Origin: CAYRLW01 sp964425215
GTDB lineage: Bacteria; Spirochaetota; Spirochaetia; Treponematales; Breznakiellaceae
Reading direction: 5' to 3'
DNA: 64,000 bases
NCBI GenBank assembly: GCA_964425215.1
Contig: CAYRLW010000001.1
Span: 1-64,000, forward strand
Under the pieces are notes generated by a model that was given only the letters and a program-made list of their open reading frames with translations, ran no database searches and was not told the origin of the DNA. Positions 53,701 through 61,261 of this stretch are shown one piece after another; positions within the stretch are counted from its first letter, which is position 1, and every line of letters starts with the position of its first letter. The position numbers and the translations under genes are program-made.

Positions 53701-53846
53701 TGGAGAAGGGTATCCTGCCGGTGATCAACACGGGCATCGCCCACAAGGACCCGGGGATCGGGATGGTGGGCGCAGGGCTTGTAAAGCCGCCGGTAAACGC
53801 GTACCAGGACGCCCTGCTGGCTTTCGTGGAGAAGTACACAAAATAG
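50733..53846 (+). CDS. fdrA: FdrA fused to DUF1116: oxamate-carbamoyltransferase-like protein
   Basis: The 1037-residue protein starts at the ATG at 50733, preceded by GGAGGT. Residues 1-530 match FdrA (a succinyl-CoA-synthetase-alpha-like protein: VSVPGAFAARETRKALNAG, MGPDCGTAI, GIVAAAGTGLQEVSCLVDRFG). After a Ser/Ala/Pro linker, residues 570-1037 match DUF1116/YlbE (VNLGLESFAHNLRQCDVPVVQVDWTPPAGG). In E. coli these are separate subunits (AllF, AllG) that with AllH form oxamate carbamoyltransferase, cleaving carbamoyl-oxamate (oxalurate) to oxamate and carbamoyl phosphate. AllH-like and carbamate-kinase genes follow in this operon, so a carbamoyl-transfer role is likely; the substrate here is unknown. 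Confidence 0.88.
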   Translation: MKRVTIRKDSYVDSVFLMLLSKELEERPGVASATVAMGTPMNLDLLKDQGYSVADLKDVGAADLIIALDCDTEQTYEACMKTAGDTLAGKKKKTGGTGTAEENPRSLDGALEQLPEANLAIVSVPGAFAARETRKALNAGLHVMLFSDNVSLEDEISLKTLAREKGLLVMGPDCGTAIIDGKPICFANVVAQGPVGIVAAAGTGLQEVSCLVDRFGSGVSQGIGTGGRDLKNAKVGGATMLMGIEALGADPHTKVIAIVSKPPAPEVAAQVVAALEKTGKPSVVHFLGLATPPQTSPHVRYASNLEETARLAVELAKQQSGSDKRSAVTGRGDWPFDLSKAEIDALVEAETKGMSKNQKYIRGYYTGGTLADEAWVLLHRLTGAVYSNNQTDSAFIPPNPKKSIGHTVVDLGDDVFTVGRPHPMIEPSTRTDRIDEERNDPEIAVMIVDCVLGYSSHGDPAGAMIPSLVAAKEAAAKRGGYLSVIASVTGTPGDFQGFDDQIAKFRKAGVIVMPSNFQASMLAVKIMEKITGKKFEGTVKAGNAQSGSSPASLPTATASKPSAGPELILKLFNSPLNVVNLGLESFAHNLRQCDVPVVQVDWTPPAGGNIKMIQALERLENRATVNVERANVEAIERILSGKPMVVGIGTAGKNIPGMRSDLILHAGPPVTWEKMCGSMKGAVIGGLMYEGLASNPAEAEKLAASGKISFEPCADHAAAGPMAGIVTSKMPVWIVKNETYGNTAYATLNEGLGKVLRYGAYSDEVLDRLRWMESELAPVLSKAIERHGPIDMRSLIVQALQMGDEGHNRNRAGTSLIIRELAPHLVMLDEKPEVLSRVFSFLNANDHFFLNLSMASAKSVLDAAAGIEGSTVITTQGRNGVEFGIQISGLKGKWFTGPAGVVDGLYLPGFGPADAGLDIGDSVITETSGIGGFAMAAAPAIVKFVGGSPADAINFTKRMYEITLAENREYRIPILDFRGTPTGIDVRKVVEKGILPVINTGIAHKDPGIGMVGAGLVKPPVNAYQDALLAFVEKYTK

Positions 53847-53851
53847 ACGGA

Positions 53852-53910
53852 CCGGGTCTGTCAAGACCCGGGAACAACGATACTGAATCAACGGCCCCAT
53901 TATGGGGCCG
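53852..53910 (+). promoter_or_regulatory. Two hairpins between fdrA and the cyclase gene
   Basis: CCGGGTCT-gtca-AGACCCGG (53852-53871) and CGGCCCCA-tta-TGGGGCCG (53892-53910) are perfect 8-bp stems. Neither is followed by a T-run, so processing or mRNA stability is more likely than termination. Confidence 0.6.
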
Positions 53911-53938
53911 AAGTCGAAAATTTCTATGGAGGTTCACG

Positions 53939-54817
53939 ATGAAGGTTATCGATTTATCAATCCCCCTGGGTGTAGGAACTCCCCCTTGGCCGACGTATAT
54001 ACCCTTACAGGTGCAGTACTTTAAACGACTTTCCCCCAACGGGGCCAATGGTCAGGTGGTAACCCACTCCAATCATATTGGAACCCATTTGGACGGGGAA
54101 ATTCATTTCTATACCCCTGGAAAGGATATCGCGAGCCTGGATATGGACTTTTTGGTCCACGAAGGGGCCATCGTCGATCTTTCCGACGTCTGTTCGGACT
54201 ACGATATCTACACCTCCAAAATGGTGGAGGAACGGGTAGAAGTTAAAGAAGGGGATATCCTTCTGATCCACACGGGGTTCCACCACTACGGCTGGGATCA
54301 GCCCACGGGGGACGAGGTCCGGTACATGATCAAACATCCGGGGCCGGACCGGGAGTTTGCCGAATGGGCCAAAAAGAAAAAACTCCGGTGGATCGGTGTG
54401 GACTGCGGAAGCGCGGATCATCCCATGAACACCAAAATTCGTGAATGGATGCCCAAGCAGGCCAAGGAATGCGACGCCCACTTCCAGAAAAAGTACGGCA
54501 AAACCTTGGACGATGTATTCACCGAAGATAAGTACCAGCTGATGCACATCGAAATGTTCGATAAGGGGCTTATCCACGCCGAATGCGTGGGCGGGGATAT
54601 CGACCTCTTGTTGAACCAGCGGGCGGTTATCGGTTGTTACCCCTGGCGCTTCGTGGATGGGGAATCCTCCATCGCCCGTATCGTCGCCCACGTGGAAGAC
54701 GACCGGTACGCCGAACTGATGAAAAAGAAAGCCAAAGCCGAGTTGACCAAGTTTGGCGACGTGGCAGGGGCAAAGAATCCGTGGATCCACGAGGAAGCCC
54801 GGAAGGTAAAGAAATAA
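53939..54817 (+). CDS. Cyclase-family (kynurenine-formamidase-like) metal hydrolase
   Basis: The 292-residue protein has the cyclase-family metal motif H-x-GTH-x-D-x3-H (H46, H50, D52, H56 in NHIGTHLDGEIHF) near the N-terminus and GVDCGSADHP in the middle. Family members hydrolyse cyclic or linear amides, e.g. kynurenine formamidase and isatin hydrolase, with a divalent metal. A ring-opening amide hydrolysis fits a heterocycle-degrading operon with a molybdenum hydroxylase. The ribosome site GGAGG lies 8 bases before the ATG. The specific substrate cannot be read from sequence. Confidence 0.88.
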   Translation: MKVIDLSIPLGVGTPPWPTYIPLQVQYFKRLSPNGANGQVVTHSNHIGTHLDGEIHFYTPGKDIASLDMDFLVHEGAIVDLSDVCSDYDIYTSKMVEERVEVKEGDILLIHTGFHHYGWDQPTGDEVRYMIKHPGPDREFAEWAKKKKLRWIGVDCGSADHPMNTKIREWMPKQAKECDAHFQKKYGKTLDDVFTEDKYQLMHIEMFDKGLIHAECVGGDIDLLLNQRAVIGCYPWRFVDGESSIARIVAHVEDDRYAELMKKKAKAELTKFGDVAGAKNPWIHEEARKVKK

Positions 54818-54833
54818 TAAATAACGGGGCGCG

Positions 54834-54875
54834 CAACGGACCCTAGCGTCCGTCAAGGCCCCCGTACATAGAGAA
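54834..54875 (+). promoter_or_regulatory. Nested hairpin between the cyclase and GNAT-like genes
   Basis: Outer arms ACGGGG/CCCCGT and inner arms ACGGAC/GTCCGT form a stacked stem in the 70-bp spacer. It has no T-run and is similar in position to the other junction hairpins of this operon. Confidence 0.5.
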
Positions 54876-54887
54876 GAGGAGAATACT

Positions 54888-55574
54888 ATGGCTCTTGATG
54901 AAATGGAAAAGAAACTTCGACCCCCAGAAATCGCCCTTAAACCCTATCCCCCCAAGGTCATCACCCTGGCGTCGGGCGAAAAAATGGTGGTTCGGGAAGC
55001 AAAACGGGAAGAAATCGGCGTCCTTTTGGGTACCGTGGCTCCCCTTATCGGCGTGGCCGCGGACTTTTACGATATCGTCGCCGCCCGGATGTACTCGGAA
55101 ATCCTTGGTTGGTATCGCTACCGGGTCGCAAACGAATTCGTGCTTGTGGGGGCCATCGACGGCGTTATTGCCGGTATCGTCACCAGCCGGCACGTGTCGG
55201 ACAAATTGGGCATGAGTCTCCATACCATGACCATCAAGCGGGGACTCCGGGTTGGAGCCCAGCTTTTCGCCGCCAAGATGGAACATCATATCGATATTTT
55301 AGGGGAAGACGAGGTTTGGATCGTCGCGGAGAGCCCCAACGGGTTTAAACGCTGGATGATCGAGTACCAGCTGGAAGATCGTTCCGCCCAGTACCCCGAA
55401 GTCCGGCACGAATTGGGTGGGGTTCCCACCTTTGTGCTTACCCGAAAACTGTGGGACGCGGTCAAGGCCGTTAAGTGCACGGGGACCCGCCCCGTGTCCG
55501 AAGCGGACCTAAAGTCGGCGGAAAAACTTATCATGCCGAGTACCTATCCCCAAATTCCTAATTTTAAGAGGTAA
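54888..55574 (+). CDS. GNAT-like protein of unknown specificity
   Basis: The 228-residue protein starts at an ATG preceded by AGAGGAG. Its centre (NEFVLVGAIDGVIAGIVTSRHVSDKLGMSLHTMTIKRGLRVGAQLFAAKM, about residues 82-130) has the strand-strand-helix pattern of GNAT acyltransferases, though the usual RxxGxG/A acetyl-CoA loop is not clear. I do not recognise a named family. Being between the cyclase and thiolase-fold genes, with a 3-bp gap to the latter, it is probably an enzyme or subunit of the same pathway. Confidence 0.6.
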   Translation: MALDEMEKKLRPPEIALKPYPPKVITLASGEKMVVREAKREEIGVLLGTVAPLIGVAADFYDIVAARMYSEILGWYRYRVANEFVLVGAIDGVIAGIVTSRHVSDKLGMSLHTMTIKRGLRVGAQLFAAKMEHHIDILGEDEVWIVAESPNGFKRWMIEYQLEDRSAQYPEVRHELGGVPTFVLTRKLWDAVKAVKCTGTRPVSEADLKSAEKLIMPSTYPQIPNFKR

Positions 55575-55577
55575 TAT

Positions 55578-56777
55578 ATGGCCGCCAGAGTCGGTATAGT
55601 CGGAATCGGGCATACACGGTTCGGTAATTCTTCCGAATACGACCTGGCGGACGTCATGGCCTACGCGGCCACCGACGCCCTCCAGGATGCGGGATTCCTT
55701 GAAAGACGAAAAGAAATCGATCAGGTGATCGTGGGAAATATGGCCTCGGGCTTGTTCAACCACCAGTCTGCGGTGGCATCCTCCCTCATTAGTCGTATGG
55801 ATATGGAGCCGGTCCCGGCGGAATTGGTGGAAAATGGTCCCGCCTCGGGAGCCAGCGCCGTAAAAATCGCCTACATGGCCATCGCGTCGGGTATGGCCGA
55901 TGTGGTCCTTGTGGTGGGTGGTGAAATTATGCGCCAGGTCAGCGGCTGGCTGGCCACGGACGTGGTGGCCACCATGCTCCACGGTGACGCGGAGTACAAA
56001 ATGGGGCTTACGCTCCCCGCCTTTGGGGGCATGTTTACCCGGCTGTACATGGAAAAATATGGATTGACGGAACGGGATTTGGCTCTTTTGGCGGTAAAGA
56101 ACCACGAAAACGGCGCCAAGAACAAGTACGCCCATATCCAAGCCCCCTGTACCATCGAGGCAATCGCCGATGGTCCCGAGGCGGACGTGGTGAACAATTA
56201 TATCGCCGAACCCCTGCGCATGTACTCCACCTGCCCGGTTTCCGACGGCGCCGCGGCTCTGTTGCTGGTGAATATGGATTCGCCCAAGGTCAAGGACTTT
56301 AAAAAGAAACCCATCCGTATCGCCGGTGTGGCCAGCGCTACGGATACCCACTGCGTGCACAACCGTAAGGATCCCCTGCAGTTGAACGCCGTCCGGATCG
56401 CTGCGGAAAAGGCCTTCAAAATGGCGGGGCTGAAGCCCCAGGATATTTCCTTTGCGGAGCTCCACGATGCCTTCTCTATTCTAGAACTGGCCATCAGCGA
56501 AGAGGTCGGATTCTTTGAACGGGGTAAGAGTTTCCTGGCGGTCCGAAAAGGGGAAACCAAGCTGGACGGCCGTTTGCCGATCAACACTTCCGGGGGACTG
56601 AAATCGAAGGGTCATCCGGTCGGCGCTACCGGGGTGTCCCAGGTGGTGGAATTGGTCCGTCAGCTCCGGGGCGAAGCGGAAAAGGGGCGGCAGGTTAAGG
56701 ACCCCAAGTACGGCATGTCCGTCAACTTTGGCGGTTTCGGCAACAACGTGGTCGCGGTTATCTGCGCCAAGGAATAG
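55578..56777 (+). CDS. Thiolase-fold protein lacking the nucleophilic cysteine
   Basis: The 399-residue protein is an SCP2/thiolase-family member by layout and length. The nucleophile loop, normally N-x-C-A-S-G, reads ENGPASG, with P88 where the acyl-accepting Cys should be. The His residues in ELHDAFS (H296) and GHPVGATG (H346) are kept; the second cysteine of degradative thiolases is also absent (VNFGGFGNN). It cannot work as an ordinary thiolase. A DUF35 Zn-ribbon protein is encoded next, as in thiolase-like/DUF35 pairs that act as retro-aldolases (e.g. Ltp2 with ChsH2) or acyltransferases, so C-C cleavage of an acyl compound is a reasonable guess. Confidence 0.88.
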   Translation: MAARVGIVGIGHTRFGNSSEYDLADVMAYAATDALQDAGFLERRKEIDQVIVGNMASGLFNHQSAVASSLISRMDMEPVPAELVENGPASGASAVKIAYMAIASGMADVVLVVGGEIMRQVSGWLATDVVATMLHGDAEYKMGLTLPAFGGMFTRLYMEKYGLTERDLALLAVKNHENGAKNKYAHIQAPCTIEAIADGPEADVVNNYIAEPLRMYSTCPVSDGAAALLLVNMDSPKVKDFKKKPIRIAGVASATDTHCVHNRKDPLQLNAVRIAAEKAFKMAGLKPQDISFAELHDAFSILELAISEEVGFFERGKSFLAVRKGETKLDGRLPINTSGGLKSKGHPVGATGVSQVVELVRQLRGEAEKGRQVKDPKYGMSVNFGGFGNNVVAVICAKE

Positions 56778-56786
56778 GGGGCCCGT

Positions 56787-57170
56787 ATGTTTATCGATTT
56801 TAGTCAATACGAAGTAAAGGCGCCCAAGATTAAGGCGTATAAATGCCAATCCTGTGGGGCTATCCACTATCCGGCGCCGATGATCTGCTCAAAATGCGGC
56901 GCCCGCCGGGACCCCGTAACGGGTAAGGGGTGGGAAACCTTCGATCTGGAAGGACCTTGCGAATTACTGACCTGGACCAGGCTCTGGAATTTGCCCGAGG
57001 GGTACAATAAAAAGTATATGCTCTTTGGGATTGTTCAATTTGAAAACGGTCTCCGGGCTTCCGGACGTTTGGAAATTGAGGAGCCCAAGATCGGTATGAA
57101 GCTAACCGCCACGGTGGAAGAATCGGACGAGCGGCCTGGCAAACCGGTTAACGTATTTGTCTTCAAATAG
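56787..57170 (+). CDS. DUF35 OB-fold protein with zinc ribbon
   Basis: The 127-residue protein has an N-terminal helix, a rubredoxin-like zinc ribbon with C20-x2-C23 and C34-x2-C37, and a C-terminal OB-fold (EGPCELLTWTRLWNLPEG, GIVQFENGLRASGRL). Proteins of this family bind thiolase-like partners and help hold the acyl-CoA substrate. It directly follows the thiolase-fold gene, its presumed partner, by 9 bp. A long inverted repeat begins 11 bp after its stop. Confidence 0.9.
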   Translation: MFIDFSQYEVKAPKIKAYKCQSCGAIHYPAPMICSKCGARRDPVTGKGWETFDLEGPCELLTWTRLWNLPEGYNKKYMLFGIVQFENGLRASGRLEIEEPKIGMKLTATVEESDERPGKPVNVFVFK

Positions 57171-57180
57171 GTGTTGGTAG

Positions 57181-57209
57181 TCCACAAAGGCCCCTGGGGC
57201 CTTTGTGGA
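57181..57209 (+). terminator. 14-bp inverted repeat before the GntR gene
   Basis: TCCACAAAGGCCCC and GGGGCCTTTGTGGA are perfect arms around one base. It sits between the DUF35 stop and the GntR start and is followed by TTTAAAAGG. It may partly terminate transcription so that the regulator is made in lower amount, or protect the upstream message. Confidence 0.6.
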
Positions 57210-57230
57210 TTTAAAAGGAGACAGAGGACG

Positions 57231-57899
57231 ATGGCAAGCAAAAACTTAAGCGGCGAAATATATAACACCCTCACGACGCGCATCAATACGTGGATTTATC
57301 CGCCGGGCCATCGTCTTACGGAAGAGGATCTGAGCGCCGAATTCCAGGTCAGCAGAAGCCCCGTCCGGGAAGCCTTAAATATGCTGGTAGAAGCCTCCCT
57401 CGTCGAAAAGGAGGAACGGAAGGGGTATAGGGTTCGAAAAATGAGCCTTAAAGAGATCAACGATCTCTACGATACCCGCAAAATCCTGGAACAGGCGGTA
57501 ATCGACCGGGTCTGCGGAACCGTTATAGATCCCGCGATTTTGGACGATCTGGAGCGGCGGTGGAAAAATATCCTAAAATCGTTACCCGCCATGGCTTCCG
57601 AAGCGGCTTTAGAGGACGAAAAGTTTCACGAAACCCTGGCTCTAGCGGCTGAAAATCGGGTTATTCAGAGAATATTAAAGGATATTGATAATCAAATACA
57701 TTTTGTCCGTCTTTCGGATATCACCGACCCGGATAGGTTAAAAAAGACCTGCGAGGATCATCTGGCAATTTTGGACGCCCTCCGTCAAAGGGACCGGGAG
57801 CGGGCCAAAAAAATTATTCGAGATAATATCGAATGGGGCCGCGAAAAGGTTGCCGCGGCCCTAAAGGATGCGCTGGCCCGTGCGCACGGCATCTTTTAG
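57231..57899 (+). CDS. GntR-family regulator, FadR subfamily
   Basis: The ATG at 57231 follows an AGGAG site and gives 222 residues. Residues 5-70 form the winged helix (YPPGHRLTEEDLSAEFQVSRSPVREALNMLVEASLVEKEERKGYRVRKM); residues 80-215 form the all-helical FCD ligand-binding domain (DLYDTRKILEQAVIDRVCG, then FHETLALAAENRVIQRIL and DHLAILDALRQRDRERAKKIIRDNI). It probably binds the TTGTATACAA site in the fdrA promoter and responds to a pathway acid. The end overlaps the start of the DUF2877 gene by 32 bp. Confidence 0.92.
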   Translation: MASKNLSGEIYNTLTTRINTWIYPPGHRLTEEDLSAEFQVSRSPVREALNMLVEASLVEKEERKGYRVRKMSLKEINDLYDTRKILEQAVIDRVCGTVIDPAILDDLERRWKNILKSLPAMASEAALEDEKFHETLALAAENRVIQRILKDIDNQIHFVRLSDITDPDRLKKTCEDHLAILDALRQRDRERAKKIIRDNIEWGREKVAAALKDALARAHGIF

Positions 57900-58869
57900 G
57901 GGACCCCTTCTTAGGTCCATTACCCTAGGGTCGGCTTTCTCCACGCCCCCCTTTACCGCCAAGGTACATTCGGTTTATCCGCAGGCTCTTAACTTTTCGC
58001 TCCAAAACTCCCCCTTAATTTTTACCTTTCTGACCCGCAGGGAGTTTGAACATCCCTTGTCAGCGTTAGTATTTCGTTCCGATGGTAAACCCATAGACTT
58101 TTCCGGACTGGGCCTAGAACGGGGTATGTCCCTGACGTGGCTGGGGACGGATGGGGTTTTTGAGGGGGGGCTGACCGTATCTTCGGCGGGGGTATTACGC
58201 CGCAAGCCAACGGAGGAACAGGTTCCCCAGGGGTTGCGAGTCGACAACCAGAAGCTTTTGGATCAAAGCGAAAAACTCTTAAAGCTACAAAAAGAAAAGG
58301 GTACCCTTCTGCGCTGGGATACCCTAATGGCTCCGGATTCCCCGGTCCAGGACCCGTTTACGCTCCGGTTCCGTTCCGCCGCCTGGGCTCTTATAGCCGC
58401 TTTTAACGGGGGAAACGTCGATTTGGCGGTGGAAAAGACCCTGGAATTGGTGGGACTAGGGCCCGGCTTAACCCCCTCGGGGGACGATTTTCTCTACGGT
58501 TTTTCTCTAGCGGCGGGGATTCTGTCTTCTGATGGGTTACCGCGACGAACCCCCTGGGGGCCTACGATGACAGCCTGGTGGGAGAAATTTCTGATGCGGC
58601 TGAACGAAGGACCACAACGAACCAGCGATATTTCAATATCCTTTTTCCACGTGGCCCGCCGGGGGCTTTTTTCTCAAGCCCTGCTGTCCTTTGCCGCATC
58701 CCTGGAAAGGGAAAACGAAGAGCCAGAGGTAAGCGAGAAGGCCCGATCAGGCGAACGGGACCGTTCAAAAGGAAACGATCCATTACAAAAATTAGCCCAA
58801 CTGGGGCATAGTTCCGGCTTGGATAGCGCTACGGGACTCCTTTTTGGGTTATACGCGGGGAATAGGTAA
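57868..58869 (+). CDS. DUF2877 protein, AllH-like carbamoyltransferase subunit
   Basis: The 333-residue protein has the DUF2877 signatures GLGPGLTPSGDDFLYGF (about residues 193-209) and LGHSSGLDSATGLLFGL near the end. In E. coli the DUF2877 protein AllH is the third subunit of oxamate carbamoyltransferase with the FdrA (AllF) and DUF1116 (AllG) subunits, which are fused in this operon's first gene. The start overlaps the GntR gene; a somewhat later start is possible because the first residues lie in the overlap. A Glu/Lys-rich insert occupies about 285-305. Confidence 0.85.
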   Translation: MRWPVRTASFRGPLLRSITLGSAFSTPPFTAKVHSVYPQALNFSLQNSPLIFTFLTRREFEHPLSALVFRSDGKPIDFSGLGLERGMSLTWLGTDGVFEGGLTVSSAGVLRRKPTEEQVPQGLRVDNQKLLDQSEKLLKLQKEKGTLLRWDTLMAPDSPVQDPFTLRFRSAAWALIAAFNGGNVDLAVEKTLELVGLGPGLTPSGDDFLYGFSLAAGILSSDGLPRRTPWGPTMTAWWEKFLMRLNEGPQRTSDISISFFHVARRGLFSQALLSFAASLERENEEPEVSEKARSGERDRSKGNDPLQKLAQLGHSSGLDSATGLLFGLYAGNR

Positions 58870-58918
58870 AAAAGTTTCGGGTCATGCCGGGGGAACGTAC
58901 TCTCCGGCGGTACCCCAC

Positions 58919-58964
58919 ACCGGTTCCCCATGGGGAACCGGTCCGGTCCCCACAGGGAACCGGG
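58919..58964 (+). promoter_or_regulatory. 24-bp perfect palindrome plus second hairpin before the kinase gene
   Basis: A perfect 24-bp palindrome (half-site ACCGGTTCCCCA, 58919-58942) is followed by CCGGTCCC...GGGAACCGG (58943-58964). They lie between the DUF2877 stop and the carbamate kinase start. No T-run follows. The symmetry also suits a dimeric regulator, but no promoter was seen here. Confidence 0.6.
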
Positions 58965-58985
58965 ATCTTTATAAGGGAGTGGTTT

Positions 58986-59936
58986 ATGGCCAACGCACGT
59001 AAAATCGCCGTGGTAGCGGTAGGGGGTAACGCCCTCATTCGGGACCCCAAAAAGACTAGTTTGCAGGATCAATTCGATTCGGTCCGCATTACGGTTCCCC
59101 ATATCGTGGATCTGATTCAAGAGGGCTGGAGCGTGGCGATTACCCACGGAAACGGGCCCCAGGTAGGGTTCTTACTGAGGAAAAGCGAGATTAGCGCCGC
59201 CGAAGTACCGCCGGCGCCCTTAGATTACATCGGGTCCAACACCCAGGGTTCCATTGGTTATATGTTCGAGACCGGTTTGTACAACGAATTTCGGCGCCGG
59301 GGTATGAAAAACCGGGCCGTGGCCCTGGTTACCGAAACGGTGGTGGACCGTGCGGACCCGGCGTTTCAAAATCCCACCAAGCCCATCGGATCGTTTATGG
59401 ACGAGGCCACGGCCCGTTCCCATAAAGAAAAGGACGGTTGGACCGTGGTGGAGGATTCTGGCCGGGGCTGGCGGCGGGTGGTTCCTTCCCCAGCGCCAAA
59501 ACGAATTGTCCAGGAGAGCATTATCCGGGAGTTGTTGGAACAGGGAGAGACGGTGATCGCCGTGGGCGGCGGCGGGGTTCCCGTGGCCGAAGCGGAGGAT
59601 GGAACCTTGACAGGCTTAGAGGCGGTGATCGATAAGGACCTGGCGTCCAGCCTGCTGGCTTCTTCAATTAAGGCGGACCTGTTTCTTATTTCCACGGAGG
59701 TGGAAAAGGTGGCCCTGGACTTTACCAAGCCGACAAGGCGTTGGCTCGACTCCATGACCGTGGCGGAGGCAAAAAAATACCTGGCCGAAGGTCAATTTGG
59801 AAAGGGAAGTATGGAACCCAAGGTCAAGGCGGTTTTGTCGTACCTGGAAAGGGGCGGCAAGGAGGCCTTGATCACGAATCCTGACAATATGGTACGGGCG
59901 CTCCGGGGAGAAACCGGGACCCGTATAGTTCCGTAG
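58986..59936 (+). CDS. arcC: Carbamate kinase
   Basis: The ATG at 58986, preceded by AAGGGAG, gives 316 residues, the usual length. VAVGGNALIRDPKKTS, ITHGNGPQVG, GSNTQGSIGYM and VGGGGVPVAE are family signatures, and the C-terminal FGKGSMEPKVKA with the lysine is present. It converts carbamoyl phosphate plus ADP to ATP, CO2 and ammonia, and so completes energy recovery from a carbamoyltransferase. Its place after the DUF2877 gene matches the E. coli oxamate carbamoyltransferase/AllK system. A frame open further upstream to 58884 runs through the palindrome and is rejected. Confidence 0.95.
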   Translation: MANARKIAVVAVGGNALIRDPKKTSLQDQFDSVRITVPHIVDLIQEGWSVAITHGNGPQVGFLLRKSEISAAEVPPAPLDYIGSNTQGSIGYMFETGLYNEFRRRGMKNRAVALVTETVVDRADPAFQNPTKPIGSFMDEATARSHKEKDGWTVVEDSGRGWRRVVPSPAPKRIVQESIIRELLEQGETVIAVGGGGVPVAEAEDGTLTGLEAVIDKDLASSLLASSIKADLFLISTEVEKVALDFTKPTRRWLDSMTVAEAKKYLAEGQFGKGSMEPKVKAVLSYLERGGKEALITNPDNMVRALRGETGTRIVP

Positions 59937-59954
59937 TCCGTGTAAGGAGGTGTT

Positions 59955-60773
59955 ATGTTACACGAATTCAAGTACGCCGCCCCTAAAACAAGGGCGGAGC
60001 TGTTCGATCTTTTAGGATCGAACTTGGGTAAAGCGAAGGTCCTCGCCGGGGGGACGGACCTGTTGGTCAATATCCGGAACGGGGTAATGAAGCCCGAACT
60101 GGTGATCGACCTTAAAAAAATCGACGGATTCGCGGGGCTGGAGTATAGCGACAGCGAGGGATTGATTATCCATCCGGCCACGACGATCAACGAGGTGCTT
60201 AAACATCCGGCGGTACGGGATCATTATCCCCTGCTTCAGGAATGCGGCCACGATCTGGCTTCTTACCAGATCCGAAACCGGGCCACGGTTATGGGGAACG
60301 TGGTGAACGCGTCCCCCTGTTCGGACATGGCCCCGGCGCTTCTCTGCTTGGACGCCCAGGCGGTACTCGGCTCCGCCCGGGGAAGCCGTACCGTACCCTT
60401 TAACCAGTTTTTTACGGGGGTAAAAAAGACCGTTTTGGCCCAAGACGAGGTGCTGGAAAAAATTGTTATCCCCTCGGCGACCAAAAATTCCAAGGGAAGC
60501 TACAAAAAGCTCAAACGGATCGCGGGCCATGATTTGGGGATAATCGGCGTGGCGGTGGTCATTGTTCAGGGGAAGATAAATATCGCCGTCAGTTCGGCTG
60601 CCCCTACCCCGGTGTCCGTGCGGGGCCTGGATCTGGGGATCAGCGAAGCCGACGCGGTCGCCGCGGTTAGGAAGGTCATCAGTCCCATCAGCGACGTCCG
60701 GTGCACCAAGGAATACCGGGAGTTTATGACCGATGTGTTCGTCAAACGGCTTTTAGCGGAGGTTCGGGGATGA
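59955..60773 (+). CDS. Molybdenum hydroxylase FAD subunit (XdhB/CoxM type)
   Basis: The 272-residue protein has the PCMH-type FAD-binding pattern (KAKVLAGGTDLLVNIRNG at residues 24-41 and RNRATVMGNVVNASPCSDMAPALLCLDA at about 113-140). It passes electrons from the iron-sulfur subunit to an acceptor. Start at ATG 59955 with AAGGAGG upstream; the stop overlaps the next start (ATGA). Together with the two following genes it makes a heterotrimeric hydroxylase of the xanthine dehydrogenase family. Confidence 0.94.
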   Translation: MLHEFKYAAPKTRAELFDLLGSNLGKAKVLAGGTDLLVNIRNGVMKPELVIDLKKIDGFAGLEYSDSEGLIIHPATTINEVLKHPAVRDHYPLLQECGHDLASYQIRNRATVMGNVVNASPCSDMAPALLCLDAQAVLGSARGSRTVPFNQFFTGVKKTVLAQDEVLEKIVIPSATKNSKGSYKKLKRIAGHDLGIIGVAVVIVQGKINIAVSSAAPTPVSVRGLDLGISEADAVAAVRKVISPISDVRCTKEYREFMTDVFVKRLLAEVRG

Positions 60774-61261
60774 AAATTAAAGTAACCATCAATGGGGATC
60801 TATACGAGCGGGATGTGGCGGAGAACCGCACCCTGCTTCGTTTCCTTCGGGAAGATTTGGGGTTTACAGGACCAAAAGAGGGCTGTGGGGCCGGGGAATG
60901 CGGCGCCTGCACCGTTTATTTTAACGGTAAGACCGTCAATTCCTGTATGGTGTTGGCGGCGGAGGCCGACGGGGCGGTTATCGAGACCATCGAAGGGGAA
61001 GCTAAGGATGGAAAGCTCTCCAAGCTCCAGGAAGCCTTTGATAAAAATAACGCGGTTCAATGCGGTTTCTGCACCTCCGGTATGATTATGTCCGCCAAGG
61101 AACTCATCCGTATCCACCCCAAGCCCACGGTAGAACAAATTAAAGAGGGGTTGGAAGGCAATTTCTGCCGCTGTACCGGTTATTCGCAGATTATAGAGGC
61201 GGTTTTGGACGCCACCGATCAGTTGGATAAAAAGGAGGGATTGAAATATGCTGGAAAATAG
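60770..61261 (+). CDS. Molybdenum hydroxylase 2Fe-2S subunit
   Basis: The 163-residue protein carries two 2Fe-2S clusters: a plant-ferredoxin-type set C39, C44, C47, C59 and a helical-domain set C98, C101, C133, C135 (CGFC...CRCTGY). The start at 60770 overlaps the FAD-subunit stop; GGAGG lies about 7 bases upstream. All cluster residues are intact. Confidence 0.95.
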   Translation: MKIKVTINGDLYERDVAENRTLLRFLREDLGFTGPKEGCGAGECGACTVYFNGKTVNSCMVLAAEADGAVIETIEGEAKDGKLSKLQEAFDKNNAVQCGFCTSGMIMSAKELIRIHPKPTVEQIKEGLEGNFCRCTGYSQIIEAVLDATDQLDKKEGLKYAGK

